Shown: positions 54,351 to 64,000 of the stretch, piece after piece
Position numbering within the stretch: the stretch's first letter is position 1
How the letters are laid out: every line of letters begins with the position of its first letter
Assembly (NCBI GenBank): GCA_002069975.1
Contig: MWCJ01000001.1
Coordinates: 1-64,000, forward strand
DNA length: 64,000 nucleotides
From: Bacteroidetes bacterium ADurb.Bin217
Lineage (GTDB): Bacteria > Bacteroidota > Bacteroidia > Bacteroidales > UBA1715
Direction: 5' to 3'
Position numbers and translations under genes: made by a program
Notes under the pieces: generated by a model
The model's database searches: none
Told to the model about the DNA's origin: nothing
The model's input: the letters and a program-made list of their open reading frames with translations, nothing else

Positions 54351-55736
54351 TTACTGATTTTGCTCATGTAATAGTGTTGAAAACATTTTTATAATTTTTC
54401 TGCGTTGTTTTTCAATCGTTTCTATTTTTTTTGAATCTGTCATTTGCATATAATTATATCGAATCATATGAAATGTTTTTTTTGCTATTAATGAATATTC
54501 AAAACTAATAACTCCACATGCTAATAATAGTATGGCAAAAGGAAAAATATACCAAAACGAAAGATTTGTTACTGAAATAAAAATAATCCCGTATAGTAAA
54601 TATATAATGGGTCCCAATAGATAGGTAAAACCAAAATTTATACTATTATGAAATTGTGGATCTTTAGCTAGCTTTTTAGCTAACGAATTGAATTTGAAAT
54701 AAAAAAATGCATGAGTACAATAGCCTATAGCAAAAATAGGAAAGAGAACCGTTAATATAAAAGACTGTAATATAATACCAAACGTATCGCCTCCATGTTT
54801 TGCTACCAACCAGTCGCGCATGTTGTATTCTGATAATAATTGTTTGTATGTATTTGTTTGGTTTTTTAATTCGGTATATGTGTCCGGTTTAGAATTAAAA
54901 CAATTGTCTAATATTTCAATTATTTTTTTGTGAGCAGTAAACTTAACTGTTGCTTTTTTTCCTTGTAATCCAAGAATAGTTTGTGCTTGTTTTTCGCAAA
55001 TGTATCGCAACGAATCGTATACGTTATAGTTGTCATCGGTGTGAGCAATATGAATCATTTCTTTTTTTAATTCTTGCTCTATGTCTTCACGCATTTTGTT
55101 TTGTGCTTCTTGCGGATTGTTTTTGAATATATCTTCATATTGTTTTACAGGAATTGGTGTTCCGAAGTTTACATGAACATTTCCGCGAAGTCGGGTATAA
55201 TTGGAGTAATTAATTCCTACAGGGAGTATGTGAGTGTTAAGTGAAAAATTATGTGCATCTTCGGCTAAAAAAGCTATTCGTGGTACAGCTTTTTTTGTTT
55301 CGCGTAATCTGCGAAACCCCCAGTGTGTACCTTCGGGGAATAATGCTAAAACTTTATTTGCTGCTAAAATATCGATACATTTTTGAAACACAATTTCGTT
55401 GTTTGCTAATTGTTCTTTTCCATCGCGTTGTCTAAATGCCGGCATAATTCGCATAAATCTTAATATACGCGCTGCAATTGGATTTTTAAAGATATCAGCA
55501 CGAGCCAACCACGTAATTTGGCGAGTTTCTATGCCTAAAATCACCAACGGATCCATGAGTGAATTTTGATGATTTGCAGCTATTATTATTGGATATTTTG
55601 CATAGAGACGATTAAGGTTAGTCCATGTGATATTTTTGTACCACACAAAAAATATTACACGAAACAATGTGATGTGTAAAACGGTATATACAAACGAAAA
55701 TTTTTCAGGTCTACCTAAATCAAGTTTCATACTCAT
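54351..55736 (-). CDS. PlsC-like lysophospholipid acyltransferase
   Basis: 461 residues. The acyltransferase domain has ANHQNSLMD with H56 and D62 (spacing of five rather than the canonical four) and FPEGTH at 133-138. An N-terminal membrane-associated segment (about 17-33) and two to three helices at about 320-420 anchor it. The length is about twice that of PlsC, the added half being the membrane region. Its acceptor may be a lysophosphatidic acid or another lysolipid. It is transcribed towards the oxidoreductase operon, 122 bp away. Confidence 0.85.
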   Translation of the reverse strand: MSMKLDLGRPEKFSFVYTVLHITLFRVIFFVWYKNITWTNLNRLYAKYPIIIAANHQNSLMDPLVILGIETRQITWLARADIFKNPIAARILRFMRIMPAFRQRDGKEQLANNEIVFQKCIDILAANKVLALFPEGTHWGFRRLRETKKAVPRIAFLAEDAHNFSLNTHILPVGINYSNYTRLRGNVHVNFGTPIPVKQYEDIFKNNPQEAQNKMREDIEQELKKEMIHIAHTDDNYNVYDSLRYICEKQAQTILGLQGKKATVKFTAHKKIIEILDNCFNSKPDTYTELKNQTNTYKQLLSEYNMRDWLVAKHGGDTFGIILQSFILTVLFPIFAIGYCTHAFFYFKFNSLAKKLAKDPQFHNSINFGFTYLLGPIIYLLYGIIFISVTNLSFWYIFPFAILLLACGVISFEYSLIAKKTFHMIRYNYMQMTDSKKIETIEKQRRKIIKMFSTLLHEQNQ

Positions 55737-55751
55737 AATTTTTTAATAGAA

Positions 55752-55759
55752 CAAATGTA
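55752..55759 (-). promoter_or_regulatory. -7 element of the acyltransferase gene
   Basis: On the minus strand TACATTTG is 15 nt before the start codon, implying a very short leader. Confidence 0.45.
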
Positions 55760-55814
55760 CTATTTTTAATGAAATTAGTATTGTATATATATTCAAATTC
55801 TTAAAGGTAATTTA

Positions 55815-55969
55815 GAAACTGTATAAATTTTATTATTTATTTAATTTTTGTTCTTTTGAAATTTATATTTCATCAAAATCTCCTCAAATAGGAAAGCTAT
55901 TCTAGTAGATTTTTATTTATTTGAAGCTCAAAATCTCAAAAAAAATTTAATTAAAATCTAAACAGTTTC
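55815..55969. mobile_element. Candidate MITE-like element with inverted ends
   Basis: 155 bp. The left end, GAAACTGTATAAATTTTA, and the reverse complement of the right end, GAAACTGTTTAGATTTTA, agree at 16 of 18 bases. No ORF inside. No clear target duplication at the borders. The left end also matches 34031 onward. Non-autonomous element or a repeat used in gene regulation; unproven. Confidence 0.5.
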
Positions 55970-56012
55970 GTGGAAATTCTATTGTAATGTGTTTTAAAAC
56001 GAATTGATGAGT

Positions 56013-56044
56013 AAAAAAAAGGTCGCATGAGAGCGACCTTTTTT
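56013..56044 (-). terminator. Terminator after the PEP carboxykinase gene
   Basis: GGTCGC/GCGACC stem (56021-56026 against 56033-56038) extended by A/T pairs to 12 bp, with loop ATGAGA. It ends about 20 nt past the gene and is usable in both directions. Confidence 0.88.
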
Positions 56045-56064
56045 AAGTATGTTTAGGTAACGAA

Positions 56065-57861
56065 TTACGCTAATTTTGATTCTAATGTTGCTAATTCAGC
56101 TGAAAGAGCAGCAGGGATTTTATTGCCAAAACGTGCATAGTGTTCTTTGATTAATTCAACTTCTGCTTTCCAAAGGTTTTTGTCAACTTTTAATAATTCT
56201 TCCATATCAGCTTTTGATACGTCAAGTCCTTCAACATTGATTCCATCAACAGTTGGAACAAAACCGATTGCAGTTTCAATAGCTTCTGCTTTACCAACAC
56301 AACGGTCAAAAATCCAAGCAAGTACACGTGAATTTTCGCCGAAACCTGGCCATAACCAACGTCCAGTTTCGTCTTTACGGAACCAGTTAACGTTGAATAT
56401 TTTAGGTAATTTAGTTTTGTCAGGAGCAGTTTCTCCAATTTTGATCCAATGTCCGAAGTAATCAGCCATGTTATATCCGCAGAATGGTAACATTGCAAAT
56501 GGGTCGCGACGAACACCTGCAGCTAAACCAATAGCAGCAGCAGTAACTTCTGAACCAACAACAGAACCAATAAATGTTCCGTGAGCCCAACTACGTGCTT
56601 CATATACTAAAGGTACAGTGCTTGGACGACGACCACCGAATAAAATAGCTGAAATAGGTACACCAGCAGGATTTTCCCAATCTGGGTCAATACATGGGCA
56701 ATTGCTTGCTTTTGCGGTAAAACGTGCATTCGGGTGTGCTACTTGAACATCACTACCTTTTGTATATGTTTCTCCTTTCCAAGATATTGTGCCTTCAGGG
56801 CAATCCCATCCTATACCATCCCACCAAATATCACCATCTGGAGTTAAACCAACGTTTGTGTAAATAGTATCTTTATCACACGAATGCATTGCGTTAGGAT
56901 TAGTATGCTCAGAAGTAAATGGAGCAACACCGAAGAACCCAGCTTCTGGATTGATTGCATATAATTGACCGTCTTTACCGAATTTCATCCATGCGATATC
57001 GTCACCAATTGTTTCAACTTTCCATCCCGGAATAGTTGGAATAAGCATTGCCAAGTTTGTTTTACCACAAGCCGATGGGAACGCTGCTGCGATATATTTT
57101 TTAACACCTTGTGGGTTAGTTATACCTAAAATTAACATGTGTTCTGCTAACCAACCTTCTTGTTTTGCCATATATGAAGCAATACGAAGAGCTAAACATT
57201 TTTTACCTAATAATGCATTACCTCCGTATCCAGAACCAAACGACCAAATTTCAGATGTTGATGGAAAATGAGAAATGTATTTTTCTTCGATTGGAGCACA
57301 AGGCCAAGCCACGTCTTGTTGTCCTGGAGCTAATGGAGCTCCAATTGAATGTATACAGGGGATGAAATCACCATCGCCTAATACATCAAGTACTGCTTTG
57401 CCCATACGGGTCATGATTCTCATGTTTACAACAACGTATGCAGAATCAGTAATTTCAACACCGATTTTTGCAATATTTGAACCTAATGGTCCCATGCTGA
57501 AAGGAATAACATACATAGTACGACCTTTCATACAACCTTTGAATTTTTCCAATAAAATATCTTTCATATCTTTTGGTGACATCCAATTGTTAGTTGGTCC
57601 TGCATCTTCTTCTTTGTCAGTACAAATATACGTTCTGTTTTCTACACGAGCTACGTCACTTGGGTCTGATTGATAATAGTATGAGTTTGGACGTTTTTTA
57701 TCGTCTAATTTCACTGCTGCACCACTTGCAACCATCATGTCGTTAAGGCGATTGTTTTCTTCTTCTGATCCGTCACACCAATATACTGAATCCGGTTGGC
57801 ATATTTGAGCCCACTCGTTTACCCAGTTAATGAGTTTTTGATTTTTCGTTAAATTTGTCAT
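56065..57861 (-). CDS. pckG: Phosphoenolpyruvate carboxykinase, GTP type
   Basis: Interconverts oxaloacetate and PEP with GTP/GDP: gluconeogenesis, or CO2 fixation in fermenters. 598 residues from the ATG at 57861. The kinase-1 loop FPSACGKTN (about 261-269, with the hyper-reactive Cys265 of GTP-type enzymes) and [12 protein letters not shown] are diagnostic. A frame extension to a TTG at 57912 is rejected; it would leave a non-homologous leader and overlap the promoter region. Many Bacteroidales use the ATP-type enzyme instead, so the GTP form is informative about this lineage. Confidence 0.95.
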   Translation of the reverse strand: MTNLTKNQKLINWVNEWAQICQPDSVYWCDGSEEENNRLNDMMVASGAAVKLDDKKRPNSYYYQSDPSDVARVENRTYICTDKEEDAGPTNNWMSPKDMKDILLEKFKGCMKGRTMYVIPFSMGPLGSNIAKIGVEITDSAYVVVNMRIMTRMGKAVLDVLGDGDFIPCIHSIGAPLAPGQQDVAWPCAPIEEKYISHFPSTSEIWSFGSGYGGNALLGKKCLALRIASYMAKQEGWLAEHMLILGITNPQGVKKYIAAAFPSACGKTNLAMLIPTIPGWKVETIGDDIAWMKFGKDGQLYAINPEAGFFGVAPFTSEHTNPNAMHSCDKDTIYTNVGLTPDGDIWWDGIGWDCPEGTISWKGETYTKGSDVQVAHPNARFTAKASNCPCIDPDWENPAGVPISAILFGGRRPSTVPLVYEARSWAHGTFIGSVVGSEVTAAAIGLAAGVRRDPFAMLPFCGYNMADYFGHWIKIGETAPDKTKLPKIFNVNWFRKDETGRWLWPGFGENSRVLAWIFDRCVGKAEAIETAIGFVPTVDGINVEGLDVSKADMEELLKVDKNLWKAEVELIKEHYARFGNKIPAALSAELATLESKLA

Positions 57862-57921
57862 CTTTTTAAAACGTTTAGTTAATATTAATTTTTTTATGTT
57901 TTCTTGTTTCAAACATTAGCT

Positions 57922-57950
57922 CAAAAATAGTCAAAATTCCCCAATTTCAA
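57922..57950 (-). promoter_or_regulatory. Promoter of pckG
   Basis: On the minus strand TTG (57950-57948) and TATTTTTG (57929-57922) are 18 nt apart. A leader of about 55 nt precedes the ATG. Confidence 0.65.
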
Positions 57951-58321
57951 AATTGTATATGTTTTTATTTTGTGTGTTTACTATGCTTTTTGTGAAAAAA
58001 AAAGATGTGAGATGTTTTTATTATGTATTTGAAATTCAGTTTTTTATGTTTTGTTTTTTGTGTGAATTTCTACTATTTTTGTATACATACTCATAAAAAT
58101 ACATGTATTATATCAGCACTTTTTAGAGTAAAGATTTTGTAGGGAGATTTTTTAAGTTTGAAAGTTTGTAAAGTTTGAAAGTTTACCTGCATATTTGGTA
58201 ATATTTACTAACACTAATAACGGACAAATAATAGAAGAAAATCAAATAATTACATATATGATTATTCAAATAAGTTGGTTTTGAATGCTTAGGGTGAAAT
58301 ATGCAGCGGAAGAAAAACGTA
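57951..58321. other. Intergenic stretch between pckG and plsY
   Basis: About 370 bases, A/T-rich. It holds a plus-strand TATTTTTG at 58074-58081 with no plus-strand gene behind it, and the tandem 17-bp repeat at 58154-58187. No ORF, RNA gene or plsY terminator was recognised. Confidence 0.5.
58154..58187. repeat. Two tandem copies of a 17-bp unit
   Basis: AAGTTTGAAAGTTTGTA is followed directly by AAGTTTGAAAGTTTACC, identical in the first 14 bases. Reverse-complement words of the same kind occur at 34095-34147. Confidence 0.65.
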
Positions 58322-58963
58322 TTACTTATTTCGGCTACGTTTGAATAAATAAGCTTTATTTTCTTCTTTTCGAAGGAGTCGCTCTATATTTTTTTTGTGG
58401 GTAAGAACTAATAATACCGAAAATAATACCGAAAAAAACATGAGTGAAACTATAGTTGTTTTAGTAATTAGAATTATTACAATTGGAAATGTAAAGCCTG
58501 CCATTAGTGAACTAAGCGATACATATTTAGTAACTAATAATGTAAGTATGAATACTGCAAACGCTGCAAATGCTGGAATAGGTGCAATAGCAAGAGCTAA
58601 TCCTAATAATGAAGCTACACCTTTTCCTCCTTTGAATCCCACATAAATAGGAAATATGTGACCTATTACAGCCGAAATGCCAAACAATAATTGTAAATTA
58701 ACATAATGTGGTGTGCCGGCAATAAGGTACGGGAAAAATATAACTAATTTTGAAGCGAAAAATGATTTAAATACATCAAATGCAAATACAGGAATTCCGG
58801 CTTTTTTGCCTAGTACCCGAAATGTATTTGTTGCACCTGCATTACCACTTCCATGTTCACGAATATCTATACCGTAAAATGCTTTCCCTATCCATACCGA
58901 TGTGGGAATAGAACCAAGTAAGTAAGATAATACTGTTGCTAAAAAAACGTATAATGCTTCCAT
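58322..58963 (-). CDS. plsY: Glycerol-3-phosphate acyltransferase PlsY
   Basis: Integral membrane enzyme that acylates glycerol-3-phosphate from acyl phosphate, the first step of phospholipid synthesis. The three conserved loops are present: GSIPTS (17-22), SGNAGATN (39-46) and GFKGGKGVAS (109-118). About five to seven membrane helices. 213 residues is usual. Single gene 141 bp from ligA; no terminator seen. Confidence 0.95.
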   Translation of the reverse strand: MEALYVFLATVLSYLLGSIPTSVWIGKAFYGIDIREHGSGNAGATNTFRVLGKKAGIPVFAFDVFKSFFASKLVIFFPYLIAGTPHYVNLQLLFGISAVIGHIFPIYVGFKGGKGVASLLGLALAIAPIPAFAAFAVFILTLLVTKYVSLSSLMAGFTFPIVIILITKTTIVSLMFFSVLFSVLLVLTHKKNIERLLRKEENKAYLFKRSRNK

Positions 58964-59104
58964 AAGGGGTCTCTCTATATTTTATGCAAAAGTCATTAAT
59001 TTTTTTGTTTTAGCCAAGTTTTTTAATGATTTTTTAATGTTAACTACATATAACGTGTATTATATCAATGTTTTGTATATAAAATTTTAACATTGCAATA
59101 CTAC

Positions 59105-61117
<2,013 letters not shown>

Positions 61118-61201
61118 TCAAAAATACGTTTTTTTTTTGTTACGTGAAAGTGTTTTTTTTGAACTTATTAGATGATTTATGCTTACGCTTGCAAATAGCA
61201 A

Positions 61202-63058
61202 TTACCATGTGTATTGTAGTCCTACTTGTAATCCTATCCAAGTGTCAATAGAGATGTCGTTTGTTGTATATGATTGCGAATATAAAGGAATTTGACTTTG
61301 TGGTAGAGGAGAGGTGTCGATTTCGGATTTATTATACATGATAGCTTTATACGAGGGACCTCCAAAAAATCGTATATGATTTCCCATGCCAAAAGATAAA
61401 GAACTTGATGCAGTATATAATTGAATATGATTTGCTTGTTTTCTAATATCTTGAGCTATATTAGTAACTGTTGCATCTATGTGTAATTGAATACGTTTTT
61501 TGTATCGAAATATAGTTCCTAAGCCATATTCAAGTCCTGCCATGTATGTTTGGGTTGGGTAAAATGTTGTAAGTCCTATGGTTGTATATAGTCTATGTGT
61601 TCCAAATTGAGACAAAGCTGAAATGCCTCCTGTTTCGTTAATTTGTAATGAAACGGAATGATAGCCATGCTTTACGAAATTTAACAACCCAATGGAAACA
61701 CCCGAAACAGTATCGGCAATATTTATTATTCCTATTTGCACGCCGTCTACTTGTTGAGCTTTGTTAAAAAATCCTGCTATTTGTATTCCTCGAATAGATT
61801 TTTTAGAAATATTAGTAAACCCTGCTATTTGCATACCTTCGACTGAATCTCCACAAATATTAGCAAACCCACTTGTTTGAATTCCATGAACATGAACATG
61901 CGAAATATTTGTAAAACCAGCAGCTTGAATACCCGATAATTGTTCGGTAATATTAGCAAATCCACTCATTTGTATACCTGATTTTTTTTTCTTACTAATA
62001 TTTGAGAATCCGGCAATTTCGATGCCTTGTACAGAATCTTTAGTGATATTAGAAAAGCCTGCTATTTGAATTCCTTTACTTGTTCCATTAGTATGGTTAA
62101 AGAATCCTGCTATTTGAGCTCCGCGTACATATCCACCTGTAATATTTCCAAATCCGGAAATTTGCAGACCTTTAACATGAGTCCTATTCATATTCAGGAT
62201 ACCACCAATTTCACAGCCCGATACTCCATACGAATATCCTGCAATTGCGTTTAACGATACAATGTTTGTAATAGTTCCACTTAATGAATGGTTGGTTCCA
62301 ACATATGGTACTAATGAAATTTGAAACGGACGTTCGGTAAAAAAGTCAATATTAGAAGCATGTGTTTGAATTTCTTTTGTTAGAAGTTTCGAAATTATTC
62401 CAACTTGTTCAATAGCCTGTTTCGATAGTTGTTTTCCAATTACAAGTATGTTTGTATCTTGTATTGCTTTGGTCGTAAGTGAAATGGTGAGCGTGCTGTC
62501 TGTTTGTTGATTAAACACCATAACGGTGTCTACATAGTTTTGATTTTGAATCGCAATTGCAATATCGTCATGAGCATTCATAGTAAGTTCAAAATTTCCT
62601 TGAGCATCGGTTAATGTTTGTTGTTTTCCATTAATTGAATATACTGAAGTATTAGAAATTCCTGTTCCAGAAGTAGCTTCTTTAACGGTACCTTTTATTT
62701 GTACGGGTTTTTGTTGTTTGGCTGTTGCTACTTGTTTACTAGTTTTTTGTTTTTGTATAATTATGTAATTACCGGTTGTTTTGTATGTATATCGTGTGCC
62801 AAATATTTGATGTAAAATAATTTGCACTTCTTTTTGATTTGCATGAATTGAAATAACTGAGTCAAGTGGAATAATATCAGGATTGTACGAGAAATATACT
62901 TGAGCTTTCGAGCTAATTTCTGCAAATGCTTTTTCAATAGTTATTTGCGTGTAATGAATATCAATTTTTTTGCTCAACGGATATACTTGTGCATAAGTGC
63001 CTGTTTGTGATGCTATACACATTAGGCATACAATGATGAATGTACATATATTATTCAT
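61202..63058 (-). CDS. STN-domain outer-membrane protein with 16-residue surface repeats
   Basis: About 618 residues from the ATG at 63058; an earlier ATG at 63073 is possible. A signal peptide ends TYAQ (about 24). An STN (secretin/TonB short N-terminal) domain (about 31-105) and a carboxypeptidase-regulatory-like beta domain (about 119-198) follow. The central array (about 281-465) has about twelve units of the pattern GIQxAGFxNIxxxxx, like LA_2272-type surface repeats, probably a beta-solenoid or barrel strands. The C-terminal 130 residues look like barrel strands (GLTTFYPTQTYMAGLEYGLG). There is no TonB plug or SusC-type receptor. It overlaps fecR by 8 bp, implying coupled signalling. Confidence 0.75.
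   Translation of the reverse strand: MNNICTFIIVCLMCIASQTGTYAQVYPLSKKIDIHYTQITIEKAFAEISSKAQVYFSYNPDIIPLDSVISIHANQKEVQIILHQIFGTRYTYKTTGNYIIIQKQKTSKQVATAKQQKPVQIKGTVKEATSGTGISNTSVYSINGKQQTLTDAQGNFELTMNAHDDIAIAIQNQNYVDTVMVFNQQTDSTLTISLTTKAIQDTNILVIGKQLSKQAIEQVGIISKLLTKEIQTHASNIDFFTERPFQISLVPYVGTNHSLSGTITNIVSLNAIAGYSYGVSGCEIGGILNMNRTHVKGLQISGFGNITGGYVRGAQIAGFFNHTNGTSKGIQIAGFSNITKDSVQGIEIAGFSNISKKKKSGIQMSGFANITEQLSGIQAAGFTNISHVHVHGIQTSGFANICGDSVEGMQIAGFTNISKKSIRGIQIAGFFNKAQQVDGVQIGIINIADTVSGVSIGLLNFVKHGYHSVSLQINETGGISALSQFGTHRLYTTIGLTTFYPTQTYMAGLEYGLGTIFRYKKRIQLHIDATVTNIAQDIRKQANHIQLYTASSSLSFGMGNHIRFFGGPSYKAIMYNKSEIDTSPLPQSQIPLYSQSYTTNDISIDTWIGLQVGLQYTW
61664..62218 (-). repeat. About twelve tandem 42-48-bp coding repeats
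   Basis: Encodes units of mostly 16 residues, such as GIQIAGFSNITKDSVQ, GIEIAGFSNISKKKKS, GIQTSGFANICGDSVE and GMQIAGFTNISKKSIR. The GxQxxGFxN core is constant and the last six residues vary, consistent with expansion by slippage or recombination. Confidence 0.85.
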
Positions 63059-64000
63059 TTGCTTGCAGTACATACGTAGAATCTTGTTTTATACATGTAA
63101 AGTCTAAAGTTGTGCCCATAATCCACAGAATAGTGTCAATAGGTTGGTTTTCGAATGTCGATGTAAATCGCATATTTTCGAGTTCTTTTGATGCTATAGT
63201 AATATTTACAGAATAGTTTTTTTCTAAGAGATGTATAATGTCGATTATTTTTGTTTTTTGAAACAAAAGTGTTTTGTTGTGCCAAAATAAATCTACTCCT
63301 TTTTCGGGTTTAAGTTTTAAAAGCTTTTGTGTTTGTTTGTTATATATGCCTTTGTCTCCGGCTTCTAACGTAACCAATGCTGTGTCTGTGTGGTGTACTG
63401 CAAAAAACAAAACCTTGCCTGATTCTACAATTACCTCAATTTCGGGCTTATTGGCACGCGATATAACATTGAATTTTGTTCCAACAACTTTAATTATTGT
63501 GTTTTCTGTTTTTACTAAAAATGGTTTTTCAGGATTTTTAGTAACTGTAAAAAATACTTCACCTTGCATGGTTATTTCGCGAGTTGGTGCTTCAAAATCA
63601 GAAACTTCTATTTTAGAATCAGGAGCTAATGCAATAGTAGAGCCGTCAGTTAACGTGTCGTGTATTGATGTGTTTTTTGCCGCTATTTGTTGCATTTCGC
63701 TGCGAGGATTCAAAATAACATAAATAGAAATAATAACTAATGGAATTATCACAATTGCTGCAATACGAAAAAGCATGCGGAGATTAAGTTTTTGTACTTT
63801 ACCTTTTTGTTTTTGAGCTTCAAACGAATCAATACGCGAACTCATGTGTTTCCATGCCTGAGCAACATCTACATCAACGGGTTTCGGTAATAGTATTCCG
63901 GATTGTTCCCATACTTGTTTGCATTGTTCAATGTACTCGGCATGTTCGGGCTTTGATTGTATCCATGCTTCGATAATTGACGCATCGGCGGTGCTTATAT
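63051..64000 (-). CDS. FecR-family anti-sigma factor (5' end outside the window)
   Basis: The frame is open to the window edge. An ATG at 63845 begins MSSRIDSFEAQKQK, but the upstream codons continue in frame without a stop. They encode AWIQSKPEHAEYIEQC and VDVDVAQAWKHM, typical of the cytoplasmic FecR N-terminus. One membrane helix follows (about 30 residues after the ATG), then the periplasmic FecR domain (LTDGSTIALAPDSKIEV, EVFFTVTKNPEKPFLVKT, VGTKFNV) and the C-terminal DUF4974-like domain (LLEKNYSVNITIASKE). It probably holds an ECF sigma factor inactive until the STN protein signals. The sigma gene would lie beyond 64000. Confidence 0.9.
   Translation of the reverse strand, partial: ISTADASIIEAWIQSKPEHAEYIEQCKQVWEQSGILLPKPVDVDVAQAWKHMSSRIDSFEAQKQKGKVQKLNLRMLFRIAAIVIIPLVIISIYVILNPRSEMQQIAAKNTSIHDTLTDGSTIALAPDSKIEVSDFEAPTREITMQGEVFFTVTKNPEKPFLVKTENTIIKVVGTKFNVISRANKPEIEVIVESGKVLFFAVHHTDTALVTLEAGDKGIYNKQTQKLLKLKPEKGVDLFWHNKTLLFQKTKIIDIIHLLEKNYSVNITIASKELENMRFTSTFENQPIDTILWIMGTTLDFTCIKQDSTYVLQANE

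Noticed and set aside
57862-57912. TTG start extending pckG by 17 codons
   Set aside because: The added residues do not resemble the enzyme's N-terminus and the region is the mRNA leader.
63274-63723. 149-codon ORF opposite fecR
   Set aside because: A shadow of the fecR frame, with no independent coding evidence.

Overview
The window is AT-rich bacterial DNA that I read as Bacteroidota, most likely a Bacteroidales-like anaerobe. Several independent signs agree. The -7 promoter elements are of the TAnnTTTG type, often with a TTG about 18-21 bases upstream, and Shine-Dalgarno sites are mostly lacking. There is a giant surface protein with a type IX secretion (type B, CHU_C) sorting domain, a DUF5723 outer-membrane protein, a FecR plus STN surface-signalling pair, a long IleRS, LspA with an internal insert, a DksA-like protein without zinc cysteines, and a four-subunit 2-oxoacid:ferredoxin oxidoreductase. 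The species cannot be named from the sequence alone.

Layout. 1-2.6 kb (minus): an exported-looking superoxide dismutase, a lipoprotein and a small barrel protein. 2.7-15.9 kb (plus): a housekeeping block of ileS, a DksA-like gene, lspA, an Ogt-type methyltransferase, a YejK-like nucleoid protein, a lipoprotein, ftsK-lolA, a LuxC-type acyl-CoA reductase, a pRiA4b ORF-3-like gene, miaA and a MerR regulator. 15.9-19.2 kb (minus): a 7TM-PP2C phosphatase and rpsP-rimM. 19.6-26.2 kb (plus): a three-gene envelope cluster (membrane-anchored propeller-like protein, large lipoprotein, DUF5723 protein). 26.4-28.6 kb (plus): a beta-carbonic anhydrase-like gene, tRNA-Arg(ACG), a small unknown gene and rsgA. 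28.6-32.0 kb (minus): sppA-lpxK-acpH. Then folK (plus), nhaD (minus) and a CLC-CBS channel (plus).

36.1-44.9 kb holds one 2923-codon surface protein: an IgGFc-binding-like head, many Ig/PKD-like repeats and a T9SS tail. Two stretches inside it are poor in CpG and look like later domain insertions. 45.2-48.4 kb (minus) is a short trpE-trpG-trpD operon. It is preceded by a complete transcription attenuator: a promoter, an 18-residue leader peptide with three consecutive Trp codons, an antiterminator and a 12-bp terminator. This is the most interesting regulatory system in the window. 48.7-51.5 kb (plus) carries two tandem paralogous barrel proteins and an aminotransferase. 51.5-61.1 kb (minus) has the 2-oxoacid:ferredoxin oxidoreductase, an acyltransferase, GTP-type PEP carboxykinase, plsY and ligA. 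61.2-64.0 kb (minus) is FecR, cut by the window edge, overlapping an STN-domain outer-membrane protein with about twelve 16-residue surface repeats.

Intergenic DNA is unusually informative. It contains near-perfect terminators placed 2-11 nt before the next start codon (rimM, acyl-CoA reductase, aminotransferase), a cluster of four short palindromes at 45.0-45.1 kb, a 155-bp element with inverted ends at 55.8 kb that shares its end sequence with 34.0 kb, and a 25-bp repeat shared by 28.6 and 34.1 kb. All calls come from reading the sequence; no database search was run.
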